From contig CP053031.1 of NCBI GenBank assembly GCA_021496505.1, forward strand, positions 1,054,001 to 1,118,000: a DNA stretch of 64,000 nt, in the 5' to 3' direction. The number at the start of each line of letters is the position of its first letter. The first letter of the stretch is position 1. The position numbers and the translations under genes were made by a program. Below the pieces are notes generated by a model. That model was given only the letters and a program-made list of their open reading frames with translations, had not been told where the DNA came from and did not search any database. This DNA comes from Thermoleophilia bacterium SCSIO 60948 (lineage in GTDB: Bacteria; Actinomycetota; Thermoleophilia; Solirubrobacterales; 70-9). Below, piece by piece: positions 8,344 to 17,626 of the stretch.

Positions 8344-9351
8344 GTGTCCGGAGCCAGCGCAAACTCACCCGCGATCGAGACCGAGAACCTCTCGAAGGAC
8401 TTCGGTGACGTTCACGCGCTCGGTGGTGTGACCCTCAGCGTGCCCCAGGGCACGGTTCTCGGGCTGCTCGGACCGAACGGTGCCGGCAAGACCACAGCGG
8501 TGCGGATCCTGACGACGCTGCTCGCGCCGAGCGGCGGCAGCGCGAGGGTCGCCGGGCTCGACGTGGTCGATGACGCCGACAGGCTGCGAGCGCAGATCGG
8601 GCTCGCGGGGCAGTACGCCGCCGTCGACGAGAACCTGACCGGGTTCGAGAACCTCGACATGGTCGGCCGGCTCTACCACATGGGTCGCAAGCCGGCGGCC
8701 GACCGCGCGAAGGAGCTGCTCGAGCGCTTCTCGCTCGCCGACGCCGGCGATCGCCTCGTCCGCACCTACTCCGGCGGCATGCGCCGGCGGCTGGACCTCG
8801 CCGCGGCTCTCGTCGCGCGGCCGCCGATCGTCTTCCTCGACGAGCCGACGACCGGGCTCGACCCGCGCTCGCGGATCTCACTGTGGGAGACGATCGAGGA
8901 GCGCGTCTCGGCCGGCACCACGGTCCTGCTGACGACGCAGTACCTCGACGAGGCCGACCGGCTCGCCGACTCGATCGCGGTCATCGACCGCGGCACCGTC
9001 ATCGCCGAGGGCACCTCCGACCAGCTCAAGGACCGGCTCGGGGGCGAGCGGCTCGAGGTCGAGCCCGACGACACCGCCCAGCTCGAGACCGCGCGCGCGG
9101 CGCTGGCCGAGCTCGCCGCCGACGAACCGGCGCTCGAGGACGGACACGTGAAGTTCGCGCCGCGCGAGCGCCAGGGCGTCATCGCCGAGGCGGTCCGCCG
9201 ACTCGACCGCGCCGGGGTCGGCATCGCCGACATCGCGATCCGCCGCCCGACCCTCGACGACGTCTTCCTCCAGCTCACCGGGCGCGGCGTGGACGAGGTC
9301 GAGAACGGCGAGGCCGGCGCCGAGGGCGAAGCCGGGGAGGAGGGTCGATGA
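8344..9351 (+). CDS. ABC transporter ATP-binding protein, DrrA type
   Basis: 335 aa. Walker A GPNGAGKTT (about residue 44), the signature YSGGMRRRLDL, Walker B IVFLDEPTTGLD and the H-loop replaced by TTQYLDEADRLAD are those of DrrA/NodI-type ATPases. The C-terminal extension (from about 230) resembles DUF4162. It starts with GTG. Its stop overlaps the next gene's ATG (ATGA), so ATPase and permease are translationally coupled and likely form an ABC-2 type drug or lipid exporter. Confidence 0.93.
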   Translation: MSGASANSPAIETENLSKDFGDVHALGGVTLSVPQGTVLGLLGPNGAGKTTAVRILTTLLAPSGGSARVAGLDVVDDADRLRAQIGLAGQYAAVDENLTGFENLDMVGRLYHMGRKPAADRAKELLERFSLADAGDRLVRTYSGGMRRRLDLAAALVARPPIVFLDEPTTGLDPRSRISLWETIEERVSAGTTVLLTTQYLDEADRLADSIAVIDRGTVIAEGTSDQLKDRLGGERLEVEPDDTAQLETARAALAELAADEPALEDGHVKFAPRERQGVIAEAVRRLDRAGVGIADIAIRRPTLDDVFLQLTGRGVDEVENGEAGAEGEAGEEGR

Positions 9352-10115
9352 AGAACACGATCTCCGACACGCTCGTGCTCGCGGGTCGCAACCTGAAGCG
9401 GATCCCGCGCCAGCCCGACCTGCTCACCGGCTACACGATCCAGCCGGTCATGTTCACGCTGCTGTTCGTCTTCGTGTTCGGCGGCGCGATCGCGACGCCG
9501 GGCTACGACGACTACACGGACTTCCTGATCCCGGGGATCGTCGTCCAGACGATTTCCTTCGGCGGCTTCACGACCGCGCTCGGGCTCTCCGACGACCTGC
9601 GAAAGGGCCTCATCGACCGCTTCCGCTCGCTGCCGATGTCGCGCGCCGCGGTGCTCGCGGGACGGACGCTGTCTGACGTCCTGCTCAACTGCGTCTCGCT
9701 CGTGATCATGTTCGGCGTCGGTCTCGCGGTCGGCTTCAGCTTCGCATCGAGCGTGCCCGAGGTGATCCTCGGACTGATCCTGATGCTGATGTTCGGCTAC
9801 GCGTTCTCGTGGGTCTTCGCCTACGTCGGCCTGAACGCGTCCTCGCCCGAGACCGCGAACGCGCTCGGCTTCATCGCGATCTTCCCGCTGACCTTCGCGT
9901 CGGGCATCTTCGTCCCGACCTCCTCGATGCCGAGCTGGCTCGAGGCGTTCGCGAACGTCAATCCGTTCACCACCGTCACCGATGCCGCCCGCGCCCTGTT
10001 CGTCGGTGCGCCGGCCGGGGACGACGTCTGGGGCGCCTTCGTCTGGACGATCGGGATCACCGTCGTCTTCGCGGCGCTCTCGATCTCGCGCTACCGCCGC
10101 GCGGTCAGCTCGTGA
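9348..10115 (+). CDS. ABC-2 type transport permease, DrrB type
   Basis: 255 aa with six predicted hydrophobic segments (for example PVMFTLLFVFVFGGAI, VSLVIMFGVGLAVGF, VILGLILMLMFGYAFSWVFAY, FIAIFPLTFASGIFVPTSSM). The signature region DLRKGLIDRFRSLPMSRAAVLAGRTLSD is typical of DrrB-like permeases, and the NPFT..TDAARALFVG segment near the end is also diagnostic. Coupled to the ATPase by ATGA. The 3' end overlaps the convergent cyclic-di-GMP gene by 11 bp. Confidence 0.92.
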   Translation: MKNTISDTLVLAGRNLKRIPRQPDLLTGYTIQPVMFTLLFVFVFGGAIATPGYDDYTDFLIPGIVVQTISFGGFTTALGLSDDLRKGLIDRFRSLPMSRAAVLAGRTLSDVLLNCVSLVIMFGVGLAVGFSFASSVPEVILGLILMLMFGYAFSWVFAYVGLNASSPETANALGFIAIFPLTFASGIFVPTSSMPSWLEAFANVNPFTTVTDAARALFVGAPAGDDVWGAFVWTIGITVVFAALSISRYRRAVSS

Positions 10116-13100
10116 CCGGCTCTGCGTAGGCGAGGTCGATCTCGTCGGTCGGGCACGGCTTGCCGATGTGGTAGCCCTGCGCGTAGTCGACACCGAGCTC
10201 GCGCAGCAGCTCGAGCGTCGGCTGATCGCCGACGAACTCGGCGACGGTTCGCTTGCCGAGTCCCTGGGCGATGTCGACGACCGCACGGACGACCATCTGG
10301 TCCGTGTGGCTCGAGGCGAGCTCCTTGACGAACTCGCCGTCGATCTTGAGGTAGTCGAACGACAGGTGCTTGAGGTAGTAGAAGCTCGCGAAGCCGGCGC
10401 CGAAGTCGTCGAGCGCGAAGCCGCAGCCGATCGCCATCAGCTCGTCGGCGAACGCCTTGGCCGAAGCGACGTTGACTATCGCCTCGGTCTCGGTGATCTC
10501 GAAGACGAGGCCGCGCGGGTCCGCGCCGGTGCGCGCGACGACGTCGGCGATCAGGCCGGGGAGGCTGAGGTCGCCGAGCGAGCTCGCGGAAAGGTTGATC
10601 TCGAAGACGACGTCGTTGCCTCGGCGCTGTTCGCGGGCGAGCAGGCTGATCCCGTGCTCGATCACCCAGCGGTCGATCGAGCGGATCAGGTCGAAGCGCT
10701 CGGCGATCGGCAGGAAGCTGCCGGGCGGGATCAGGTTGCCCGCGTGGTCGAGCATGCGGACGAGCAGCTCGTGCCGTGCGCGCCCGTCGTCCTCGCCGAG
10801 CGAGACGATCCGCTGCGCGTGGAGGCAGAAGCGGTCGTGCTCGAGCGCCTCGCGGATCCGCTCGACCCACTGCATCCGGTCCTGCATCAGGTCGCGGCTC
10901 TCGTCGGTCGGGTCGAAGATCGAGAATCCGTCGCGGCCGGCCTCCTTGGCGGCGTACATCGCGACGTCGGCCTCGACGACGAGGTCGTCGCCGCTTGGCG
11001 GCGGTCCGTCACCGCGGTCGCCGAACAGCGACACGCCGATGCTCGCCGTCGCGCGCCGCGTCACGCCGCCCGAGTCGACGTGCGCCTGGCCGCGCACGAC
11101 CTCGACGAGCTCGGCCGCGACGATCCGTGCCTCCTGGGGGGTGGCGTGCGGCAGGATGACTCCGAACTCGTCACCGCCGAGCCGGGCGATGACGTCGCTC
11201 GAGCGCAGTCGGCTGCGCAGCGAGCGGGAAGTGCGCTTGAGCAGCTCGTCGCCCGTGCCATGGCCGAGCGAGTCGTTGATGTACTTGAAGTTGTCGATGT
11301 CGAGCACGAGGACGGCGCCGGAGGTGTCGTAGCGCGCGGCCTCGGCGATCTGGCGCTCGAGCTCCTGCTCGAAGCGGCGGCGGTTGTAGAGGCCGGTCAG
11401 CGGATCGTGGTCGGCCATGTACTGGAGCTGGCCCTCGAACTGCTTGCGCTCGGTCACGTCGTGGATCTGGACGACCGCGTGGCCCGACCCTTCGCGAGCG
11501 GTGGTCACGAGTGAGATGTCGAGGCCGATCCAGTGCATCCGGCCACCGCTCGCGATCAGGCGGTGCTCGCCGCCGTAGGTCCGCGAGCTGCCCGCGATCA
11601 GCTCGTCGATCGCCGCACGCACCCGGTCGATGTCGTCGGGGTGGAGCAGGCTCCAGAGGTCGGTGGCGCAGATCTCGGCGCGCGTCCGGTCGGCGATCTG
11701 ACAGATCGCCTGGTTGGCGTCGATGAAGCGGCCCTCCTGGCCGGGCGCCGTGGCGACGAGCGCCATCCCTGCGGCCGAGTCCTCGAAGGCACGGCGGAAG
11801 CGCTCCTCGGCCTCGTTTCGCTCGAGCTCGGCGATCCGCTCGGCGGTGACGTCGCGGGTCGTGCCGCGCATCAGCGTCGAGCCGTCCTCACCGATGTCGG
11901 CGCGGCCCTGGATCTCGAGGTAGTGGACGTCGCCGTACTGCGAGACGGTGCGGTAGTCGTCGCGGAACGAGCGTGGCGACTCCGCGAGACCGGCCAGAAG
12001 GCGCTCGATCGCGGGGCGGTCGTCGGCGTGGATCGTCGGCATGTGGAGCGAGACGGTGAACGGGCCCTCCGCCGGCTCGAGGAAGTGGTTGCGGTACTGC
12101 TGCGCGGACCAGACGATCGCGCCGCCTGCGATGTCCCATTCCCAGCTGCCGACGCCGGCGATCTCCTGGGCCTCGCTGAGCTGGTGGCGCTCGCTCGCGA
12201 TCTGGCGCTCCTTGGCGCGCTGCTTCGTCTCGTCGCCGAGCGCGACGACGGCGCCCATCGGATGCCCGTCGTCGTCGGTGATCGGCTCGGCGCTCACCTT
12301 GACGTCGCGGGCGGTCTCGCCGGGAGGGGTGATCCGCAGCTCGTGGTTTCGGACCGAGTCGCCGTTCAGCGCCCGGTGGATCGGTAGGTCCGTGTGGCGC
12401 AGCGCCGTGAGGCCGGTCGAGTCGTAGCGCTCGTAGCGCGCCCGCCAGGAGTCGCGATCCGCGTCGAGGTCCTCGAGCGGCACGTCGGCGACGTTGTGGA
12501 TCCGGCGCGCCTCGCGATTGAAGACTGTGAGGCGCCCGTCCTCGTCCATCGCGACGACGCCTTCACCGACGCTCTCGAGCAACGCCGCCGAGAAGCGGCG
12601 CGAGCGCTCGGTCCAGGCCAGCAGGCGCGAGCGCTCGGCGTTGAGCGCGCCGGCGATCAGCGCGCTCAGGCTGACGACGGCTGCGAAGACCTGAAGCTGG
12701 AGGTTCTGCTCGGATGGGTTCAGAACCGGGTTGGCGAACGGGCCGATCCCGCTCTCGGTCCCGGCGAAGGCCGCCGAGCAGAGCCCGACGACGACGGTCC
12801 AGGTGACCCACGGCGGGAGGCGGAGCGCGCTCCAGACGACGAACGGCAGGCACGCGAACGGCAGGTCGACGATCCGGTTCGTCCCGGCGACGATGAACAA
12901 CAGCGTCGCGCTGACCGCCGCTCCGGCGATGACGAGCGCGACCTCGATCAGCCGGCGTGAGTCGAGGCTCGAGTGCTCACGGCTCCGGAGCTCCTCGCCG
13001 GCGATGAGGAGAGCGGGTGTGAAGAGCACGAACGCGGCGAGATTGCCGAACACCCAGCCGCCGATCGTCGTCAGCGTCGCGGCGTCGTGGAGTACGGCCG

Positions 13101-13521
13101 AGGCCGGCCCGCCGACGAGCGCGCCCGCGATCGCCCCGCAGCTGACGCCTGCGATCAGGACGCCGACGCCGCTGACGCTTGCGAGCAGCGATTCGCCGTC
13201 GTAGCGGCGCCCGATGACGTCGATCGCATAGGCGGCGACGAGCGCCGAGCCGCAGCTCGCGACCGCCATCACCGTCGCGATCAGAAGCGGCGTGTCGAAC
13301 CCGACGAAGGCGAGGATCGAGCCGGCGATCGCGCCGGCCGACAGCTCGAGGCGGCGATCCCTGGCGATGAGCAGGAGCGCGGCGAGGAGGGCGGCGTTCG
13401 GCGGCCAGACCACGGCGGCCGCTCCCTCGCGTGGGATCAGGACGATGCTCCCCGACGTCAGCGCGACCGCGCCCGCGAGGCCGATCGCGAACCAACCGAG
13501 GTTTCTCGTTCGATCCCCCAC
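10105..13521 (-). CDS. Membrane MASE1-PAS-PAS-PAS-GGDEF-EAL signalling protein
   Basis: 1138 aa, GTG start. About eight to ten hydrophobic helices (residues 1-310) form a MASE1-like sensor, followed by three PAS-type modules (about 310-430, 440-565, 570-700). The GGDEF domain has an intact RLGGDEFG motif and an RSSD inhibitory site five residues upstream. In the EAL domain the signature reads ELL (ARHELLVRM), but other catalytic landmarks remain (EINLSA, EITETEA, DDFGAGF, LKIDGEF, QGYHIGKP). Likely both makes and degrades c-di-GMP, or uses one domain as a sensor; which activity dominates cannot be read from sequence. Confidence 0.93.
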   Translation of the reverse strand: MGDRTRNLGWFAIGLAGAVALTSGSIVLIPREGAAAVVWPPNAALLAALLLIARDRRLELSAGAIAGSILAFVGFDTPLLIATVMAVASCGSALVAAYAIDVIGRRYDGESLLASVSGVGVLIAGVSCGAIAGALVGGPASAVLHDAATLTTIGGWVFGNLAAFVLFTPALLIAGEELRSREHSSLDSRRLIEVALVIAGAAVSATLLFIVAGTNRIVDLPFACLPFVVWSALRLPPWVTWTVVVGLCSAAFAGTESGIGPFANPVLNPSEQNLQLQVFAAVVSLSALIAGALNAERSRLLAWTERSRRFSAALLESVGEGVVAMDEDGRLTVFNREARRIHNVADVPLEDLDADRDSWRARYERYDSTGLTALRHTDLPIHRALNGDSVRNHELRITPPGETARDVKVSAEPITDDDGHPMGAVVALGDETKQRAKERQIASERHQLSEAQEIAGVGSWEWDIAGGAIVWSAQQYRNHFLEPAEGPFTVSLHMPTIHADDRPAIERLLAGLAESPRSFRDDYRTVSQYGDVHYLEIQGRADIGEDGSTLMRGTTRDVTAERIAELERNEAEERFRRAFEDSAAGMALVATAPGQEGRFIDANQAICQIADRTRAEICATDLWSLLHPDDIDRVRAAIDELIAGSSRTYGGEHRLIASGGRMHWIGLDISLVTTAREGSGHAVVQIHDVTERKQFEGQLQYMADHDPLTGLYNRRRFEQELERQIAEAARYDTSGAVLVLDIDNFKYINDSLGHGTGDELLKRTSRSLRSRLRSSDVIARLGGDEFGVILPHATPQEARIVAAELVEVVRGQAHVDSGGVTRRATASIGVSLFGDRGDGPPPSGDDLVVEADVAMYAAKEAGRDGFSIFDPTDESRDLMQDRMQWVERIREALEHDRFCLHAQRIVSLGEDDGRARHELLVRMLDHAGNLIPPGSFLPIAERFDLIRSIDRWVIEHGISLLAREQRRGNDVVFEINLSASSLGDLSLPGLIADVVARTGADPRGLVFEITETEAIVNVASAKAFADELMAIGCGFALDDFGAGFASFYYLKHLSFDYLKIDGEFVKELASSHTDQMVVRAVVDIAQGLGKRTVAEFVGDQPTLELLRELGVDYAQGYHIGKPCPTDEIDLAYAEPVTS

Positions 13522-13611
13522 TGACCGTCGCTATCGGCGGCTTGAGGGCGAATCCTTAGCTCTGGACGTGTGTCCGATGCCTCCGCAGCGCAACGGCGCC
13601 GGGCTCGCCCG

Positions 13612-14334
13612 TCAGCTCGACTGCGCCGTCGGCCGGATCAGGATCTCGTTCACGTCGACGTGCTCCGGTTGTCCGAGCGCGTAGATGACGGCGCGGGCGA
13701 TGTCCTCGCCCTCGAGCGCGGTTCCCTGCTCGAGCGGGTTGTCGAAGAACGGCGTATCGACCATGCCCGGCTCGACGACCGTCACACGGATGGTGTTCTG
13801 ATCGTGCATCTCGCGCAACTCGGCCCGTAGCGCCTCGCCGATCGCGGTGACGGCGTGCTTCGAGGCCGAGTACATCGACCCCGGGAGGGCGCGGCGGCCC
13901 GCGATCGAGCTCGTGATCAGGAAGTGCCCGCGGCGCTCCGAGAGCATGTGCGGCAGGCTGGCCCGGATCGTCAGGCCGACCCCGAGGATGTTCGTCAGCA
14001 CCATCTCGCGCCAGTGCTCCGGGGACTCCTCTAGAAACCCGCGCGAGGCGCCGAAGCCGGCGTTCGCGAACACCGCGTCGAGCCGGCCGAAGCCATCGAT
14101 GGCGGCCGCGACGGCGCGCTCGTTGTCGGCCATCTCGGTGACGTCGCAGCGCACGACGAGAGCGCGGTCGGGCCCGCCGAGCTCCGAGGCGAGCTCGGTC
14201 AGCTTGTCCTCGCTTCGCGCCGCGAGAACGAGCCGGTATCCGGCCTCGGCCGCGGCGCGGGCGGTGGCGGCGCCGATGCCTGTCGACGCGCCGGTGATCA
14301 GGAGGGCCGGATCCTTCGGCGATACGGGGCTCAT
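13612..14334 (-). CDS. Classical short-chain dehydrogenase/reductase
   Basis: 240 aa. The cofactor motif TGASTGIG (residues about 12-19), FANAG, the Ser in ITSSIAG and YSASK are the full classical-SDR set. The length is typical. ATG at 14334 gives the Rossmann fold directly after the N-terminus. The upstream gene ccmE is divergent with only 27 bp between starts. 90 bp separate its stop from the downstream GGDEF-EAL gene. Substrate unknown. Confidence 0.9.
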   Translation of the reverse strand: MSPVSPKDPALLITGASTGIGAATARAAAEAGYRLVLAARSEDKLTELASELGGPDRALVVRCDVTEMADNERAVAAAIDGFGRLDAVFANAGFGASRGFLEESPEHWREMVLTNILGVGLTIRASLPHMLSERRGHFLITSSIAGRRALPGSMYSASKHAVTAIGEALRAELREMHDQNTIRVTVVEPGMVDTPFFDNPLEQGTALEGEDIARAVIYALGQPEHVDVNEILIRPTAQSS

Positions 14335-14361
14335 GAGCCGCGACTCTAAACTCCATCGGGC

Positions 14362-14805
14362 ATGAGTCCGGACCGCAAGCGAAGGATCCGCCTGATCGCC
14401 GCGCTCGGCACGGCGGTGCTCCTGGCCGTCGGCCTCATCTATACGTCGTTCAGTGCCTCGAGCGAGGCTCGCGAGCCCTCCGACCTGATCGCCGACTCCG
14501 AGCCCGGCGCCTCCTACGACCTCACCGGCGAGGTCGTCGACGGCTCGATCGAGCGCGACGGACGCAGCTCCGAGCTCAGCTTCGAGGTCGCCGACCGCGA
14601 CGACCCCGAGGCGACGATCCCGGTCGTCTACTCGGGCCAGATCCCCGACCCGTTCCGCGAGGGGCGCGAGGTCATCGTGACCGGCGAGGTCGCCGACGGG
14701 ACGTTCATGGCCGAGCACGACAGCCTGATCACGAAGTGCCCGTCGAAGTTCGAGGACGAGGCCGAGCAGGACCCAAACGTCGTGATCGACCCGGCGCTCG
14801 GCTGA
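14362..14805 (+). CDS. ccmE: Heme chaperone CcmE, cysteine-type variant
   Basis: 147 aa. An N-terminal membrane anchor (residues about 10-28) precedes an OB-fold domain (SYDLTGEVVDGSI, IPVVYSGQIPDPFREGREVIVTGEV). The heme-attachment region reads LITKCPSKFE. The canonical heme-binding His of HxxxY-type CcmE is replaced by Cys, as in the known CxxxY variants, and the Tyr of that motif is Phe here. CcmE holds heme covalently before transfer by CcmF. It is followed 19 bp later by ccmF. Confidence 0.9.
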   Translation: MSPDRKRRIRLIAALGTAVLLAVGLIYTSFSASSEAREPSDLIADSEPGASYDLTGEVVDGSIERDGRSSELSFEVADRDDPEATIPVVYSGQIPDPFREGREVIVTGEVADGTFMAEHDSLITKCPSKFEDEAEQDPNVVIDPALG

Positions 14806-14824
14806 TCGCGATCCAGGCATTCAC

Positions 14825-17053
14825 GTGTTCGCAGCTCTAGGCGCAGCGTCGGTGTTCACGGGTTTCGCCGCCTGCCTGTACGCCGTCTTCGCGTCGCTCA
14901 AGGGCCGCAACGGTCAGCGCCGGTGGGTGATCTCGGCACGTCGCAGCGTGTACGCCTTCGCCGCCTTGATGCTGATCGCGGCGGTCTGCCTCGAGATCTC
15001 CTTCCTCCGCGACGACTTCTCCCTGGCGCTGGTCGCCAACTACTCCTCGCAGGCGACCCCCGTCGGATTCAAGCTGACCGCGATGTGGTCCAGCCAGGCC
15101 GGCTCATTGCTCCTGTGGGCGACCGTGCTGTCGATCGCCTCCTCGGCCGTGCTGCGCGTCACCCGCAATCGTCACCGCGAGATAGTTCCCTATGCGACGG
15201 CGATCCTGGCCGGACTCGGGGCGTTCTTCACGGGCCTGATGCTCTGGGGCGTCCTCTTGCCGGTCGCCGAGTCGTTCCCGTTCACGACCCAGAGTCCCGC
15301 GCCGGCTGACGGTGTCGGCCTCAACCCGCTGTTGCGACATCCGGCGATGGCGATCCATCCGCCAATGCTCTACTCGGGCTACGTGTTCTTCGCCGTCCCG
15401 TTCGCGTTCGCGATCGGCGCGCTGATCACGCGACGGGTCGACGCGAGCTGGATTCGCTCGACCCGCCGTTTCGCCTTGATCGCCTGGGTCCTGCTCGGGA
15501 CGGGGATCGTCCTCGGCTCGTTCTGGAGCTACAACGAGCTCGGCTGGGGTGGCTACTGGGGATGGGACCCGGTCGAGAACGCCTCGCTGATGCCGTGGCT
15601 GGTCGGCACAGCGTTCATCCATTCGGTGATGGTGCAGGAAAAGCGCGGGATGCTGAAGGTCTGGAACGTGTCGCTGATCGTCGCGACGTTCGCGCTCTCG
15701 TTGCTCGGCACTTTCCTCGTGCGCTCGGGCGTGCTTCAGTCGATCCACGCCTTCGGAGTGTCGAAGGTCGGCGGTCCGCTTCTCATGCTGATCGCGGTCG
15801 TCGTCATCGGTTCGGCGGTGTTGATCGCGCGCCGGCTCGACTCGCTGCGCTCAGAGCGCCGGATCGATTCGCTGATCTCGCGCGAGTCGGTCTTCCTGAT
15901 CAACAACCTGTTGCTCGTCGGCATCAGCGTCGCGATCCTCTGGGGCACTCTGTTCCCGCTCGTCTCGGAGCTCCTCACGGGCGAGGAGCGCACCGTCGGG
16001 CCACCGTTCTTCGACTCCATCGTGACCCCGCTCGCGATCGCTCTCGTCCTGTTCACCGGCATCGGGCCGATGCTCGCTTGGCGCCGCGTCACGCCGCGTC
16101 GCGCTTGGTCGCTTCTCGCCTGGCCGACCGCGATCGCGGTCCTCGTCGCCATCGCGAGCATCGTCCTCATCGACGCCGCCTCGTCGCCCGGGGCGCTTCT
16201 CATGTTCAGCTTCGCCGCCTTCACGCTGGCCGCGCTCGGCCAGGAGCTGATCCGCTCGGCGGGGGCGCATCGGCGCCTCGCGGGCGGCTCGCGCCTCGGC
16301 TCCGCGACGTCGGTGGTACGCCGCAACCGGCGTCGCTACGGCGGCTACACGGTCCATGCGGGAATCGTCCTGTTGTTCGTCGCGGTCGCGGCGTCGTCCT
16401 CGTTCCAGACGAGCCGCGACGTCCGCCTCGACGTCGGCCAGTCGGCGAGCGTCGACGATTACGACGTGACGTATGAGTCCGCGTTCGCGCGGGTCGACGG
16501 CGAGGAGCAGAAGGTCGTCTTCGGCGCCCGGCTCGTGATCGAGCGCGACGGCGAGCTCGTCACGACGATGGACCCCTCGCGCGAGTACTTCTCCGTGGCG
16601 GCCTCGGACGACACCGGCCTGATCCGCGGCTTCTTCGAGGGCGAGGCGACGAGCGAGGTCGGGCGCGAGGGCGGCCCGACACGCGACATCTGGGCCGCGA
16701 TGCGCCCCGATCTCGCGGTCTACGACCGCCAGATCGACGACCTCGACTCGCAGCTCGCGAAGATCGCCGGCTCGGCCGACGGCGGCACGCCCGAGCAGCA
16801 GGCGCAGCTCCAGGCGTTGCTCTCCGAGCTCCAGGGCCGCGGGGTGACCGAGATCGTCGAGGCCTACGAGGCCAACCCGCCGCCGGCCGACTTCCGCGTC
16901 AACGTCAACCCGTTCGTGATCTGGCTGTGGATCGGCGCCGCGATCGCGGTGCTCGGCGGGGTCGCCGCTGCCTGGCCGCCCGGATCGGGCGGACGCCGCG
17001 CCGTGTCCGAGGCCTACGCGGCCCGCGTCGCGCGCGACCTCGGACGCGCCTGA
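14825..17053 (+). CDS. ccmF: Cytochrome c heme lyase subunit CcmF
   Basis: 742 aa, GTG start, many transmembrane helices. The tryptophan-rich heme-handling motif WGGYWGWDPVENASLMPW is intact, as are the neighbouring conserved segments (MWSSQAGSLLLW, HPPMLYSGYV). A periplasmic domain follows the last core helices (residues about 535-690) and one more helix ends the protein. It is longer than the usual 630-660 aa owing to this C-terminal region (DRQIDDLDSQLAKIAG..EQQAQLQALLSEL, a likely coiled stretch). CcmF receives heme from CcmE and joins it to apocytochrome c. Confidence 0.95.
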   Translation: MFAALGAASVFTGFAACLYAVFASLKGRNGQRRWVISARRSVYAFAALMLIAAVCLEISFLRDDFSLALVANYSSQATPVGFKLTAMWSSQAGSLLLWATVLSIASSAVLRVTRNRHREIVPYATAILAGLGAFFTGLMLWGVLLPVAESFPFTTQSPAPADGVGLNPLLRHPAMAIHPPMLYSGYVFFAVPFAFAIGALITRRVDASWIRSTRRFALIAWVLLGTGIVLGSFWSYNELGWGGYWGWDPVENASLMPWLVGTAFIHSVMVQEKRGMLKVWNVSLIVATFALSLLGTFLVRSGVLQSIHAFGVSKVGGPLLMLIAVVVIGSAVLIARRLDSLRSERRIDSLISRESVFLINNLLLVGISVAILWGTLFPLVSELLTGEERTVGPPFFDSIVTPLAIALVLFTGIGPMLAWRRVTPRRAWSLLAWPTAIAVLVAIASIVLIDAASSPGALLMFSFAAFTLAALGQELIRSAGAHRRLAGGSRLGSATSVVRRNRRRYGGYTVHAGIVLLFVAVAASSSFQTSRDVRLDVGQSASVDDYDVTYESAFARVDGEEQKVVFGARLVIERDGELVTTMDPSREYFSVAASDDTGLIRGFFEGEATSEVGREGGPTRDIWAAMRPDLAVYDRQIDDLDSQLAKIAGSADGGTPEQQAQLQALLSELQGRGVTEIVEAYEANPPPADFRVNVNPFVIWLWIGAAIAVLGGVAAAWPPGSGGRRAVSEAYAARVARDLGRA

Positions 17054-17082
17054 AACCGGGCGGAGGGGCGGAGGGTCAGGGC

Positions 17083-17382
17083 GTGGAGTACGTGCTGGGG
17101 ATCGTCGTCCTCGCGCTCGTCGCAGCCTTCGTCGCCGTTCCGCTGCTGCGGTCCTCCGACTCGGGCTCGCAGGCCGAGGACCCGGAGCTCGCTGAGCTCG
17201 AGGCTCTCAAGCTGGCCAAGTACCGCGAGATCCGCGACGCCGAGGAGGATCGCGCGCAGGGCAAGCTGAGCGAGGCAGACTGGCGTCGTCAGGACGCCGA
17301 GCTGCGAGCGGAGGCGATCGCGATCCTCAAGCGCGCCGACGAGCTCGAGGCCTCGCGCCGCGAACGGGGCGAACGCGACTAA
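17083..17382 (+). CDS. CcmI-like small membrane protein
   Basis: 99 aa, GTG start. One N-terminal transmembrane helix (YVLGIVVLALVAAFVAVPLL) is followed by a charged helical tail (LEALKLAKYREIRDAEEDRAQGKLSEADWRRQD). That pattern resembles the N-terminal segment of CcmI/CycH, which starts with a helix and an LE..K...YR.I.D.E.D...GKLSEAD motif. No TPR domain is present. Position directly after ccmF supports a cytochrome c maturation role. Confidence 0.7.
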   Translation: MEYVLGIVVLALVAAFVAVPLLRSSDSGSQAEDPELAELEALKLAKYREIRDAEEDRAQGKLSEADWRRQDAELRAEAIAILKRADELEASRRERGERD

Positions 17383-17394
17383 ACTCGCGCAACG

Positions 17395-17616
17395 GTGGAA
17401 GCAGCCCTCTCGGTCATCCAGATCGTCATCGCGGTCGTTCTGATCTGCCTCGTGCTCCTGCATTCGGGCAAGGACACGGGTCTGTCGGGCGCGTTCGGCG
17501 TCGGCGGTGGCGGCAGCTCGTTCGGTGGATCGCTCGTCGAGCAGAACCTGAATCGCTGGACGATCTTCTTCGCGATCCTCTTCGTCCTCAACACCATCGT
17601 CCTGCTCAAGATCTAG
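17395..17616 (+). CDS. secG: Preprotein translocase subunit SecG
   Basis: 73 aa, GTG start. Two transmembrane helices (residues 5-22 and about 52-70) flank the conserved Gly/Ser-rich loop LHSGKDTGLSGAFG. Length and topology match SecG, the accessory subunit of the SecYEG channel. It lies 12 bp after the CcmI-like gene. The stop overlaps the Shine-Dalgarno region of the following lipoprotein gene. Confidence 0.93.
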   Translation: MEAALSVIQIVIAVVLICLVLLHSGKDTGLSGAFGVGGGGSSFGGSLVEQNLNRWTIFFAILFVLNTIVLLKI

Positions 17617-17626
17617 AGGAGCTCCG

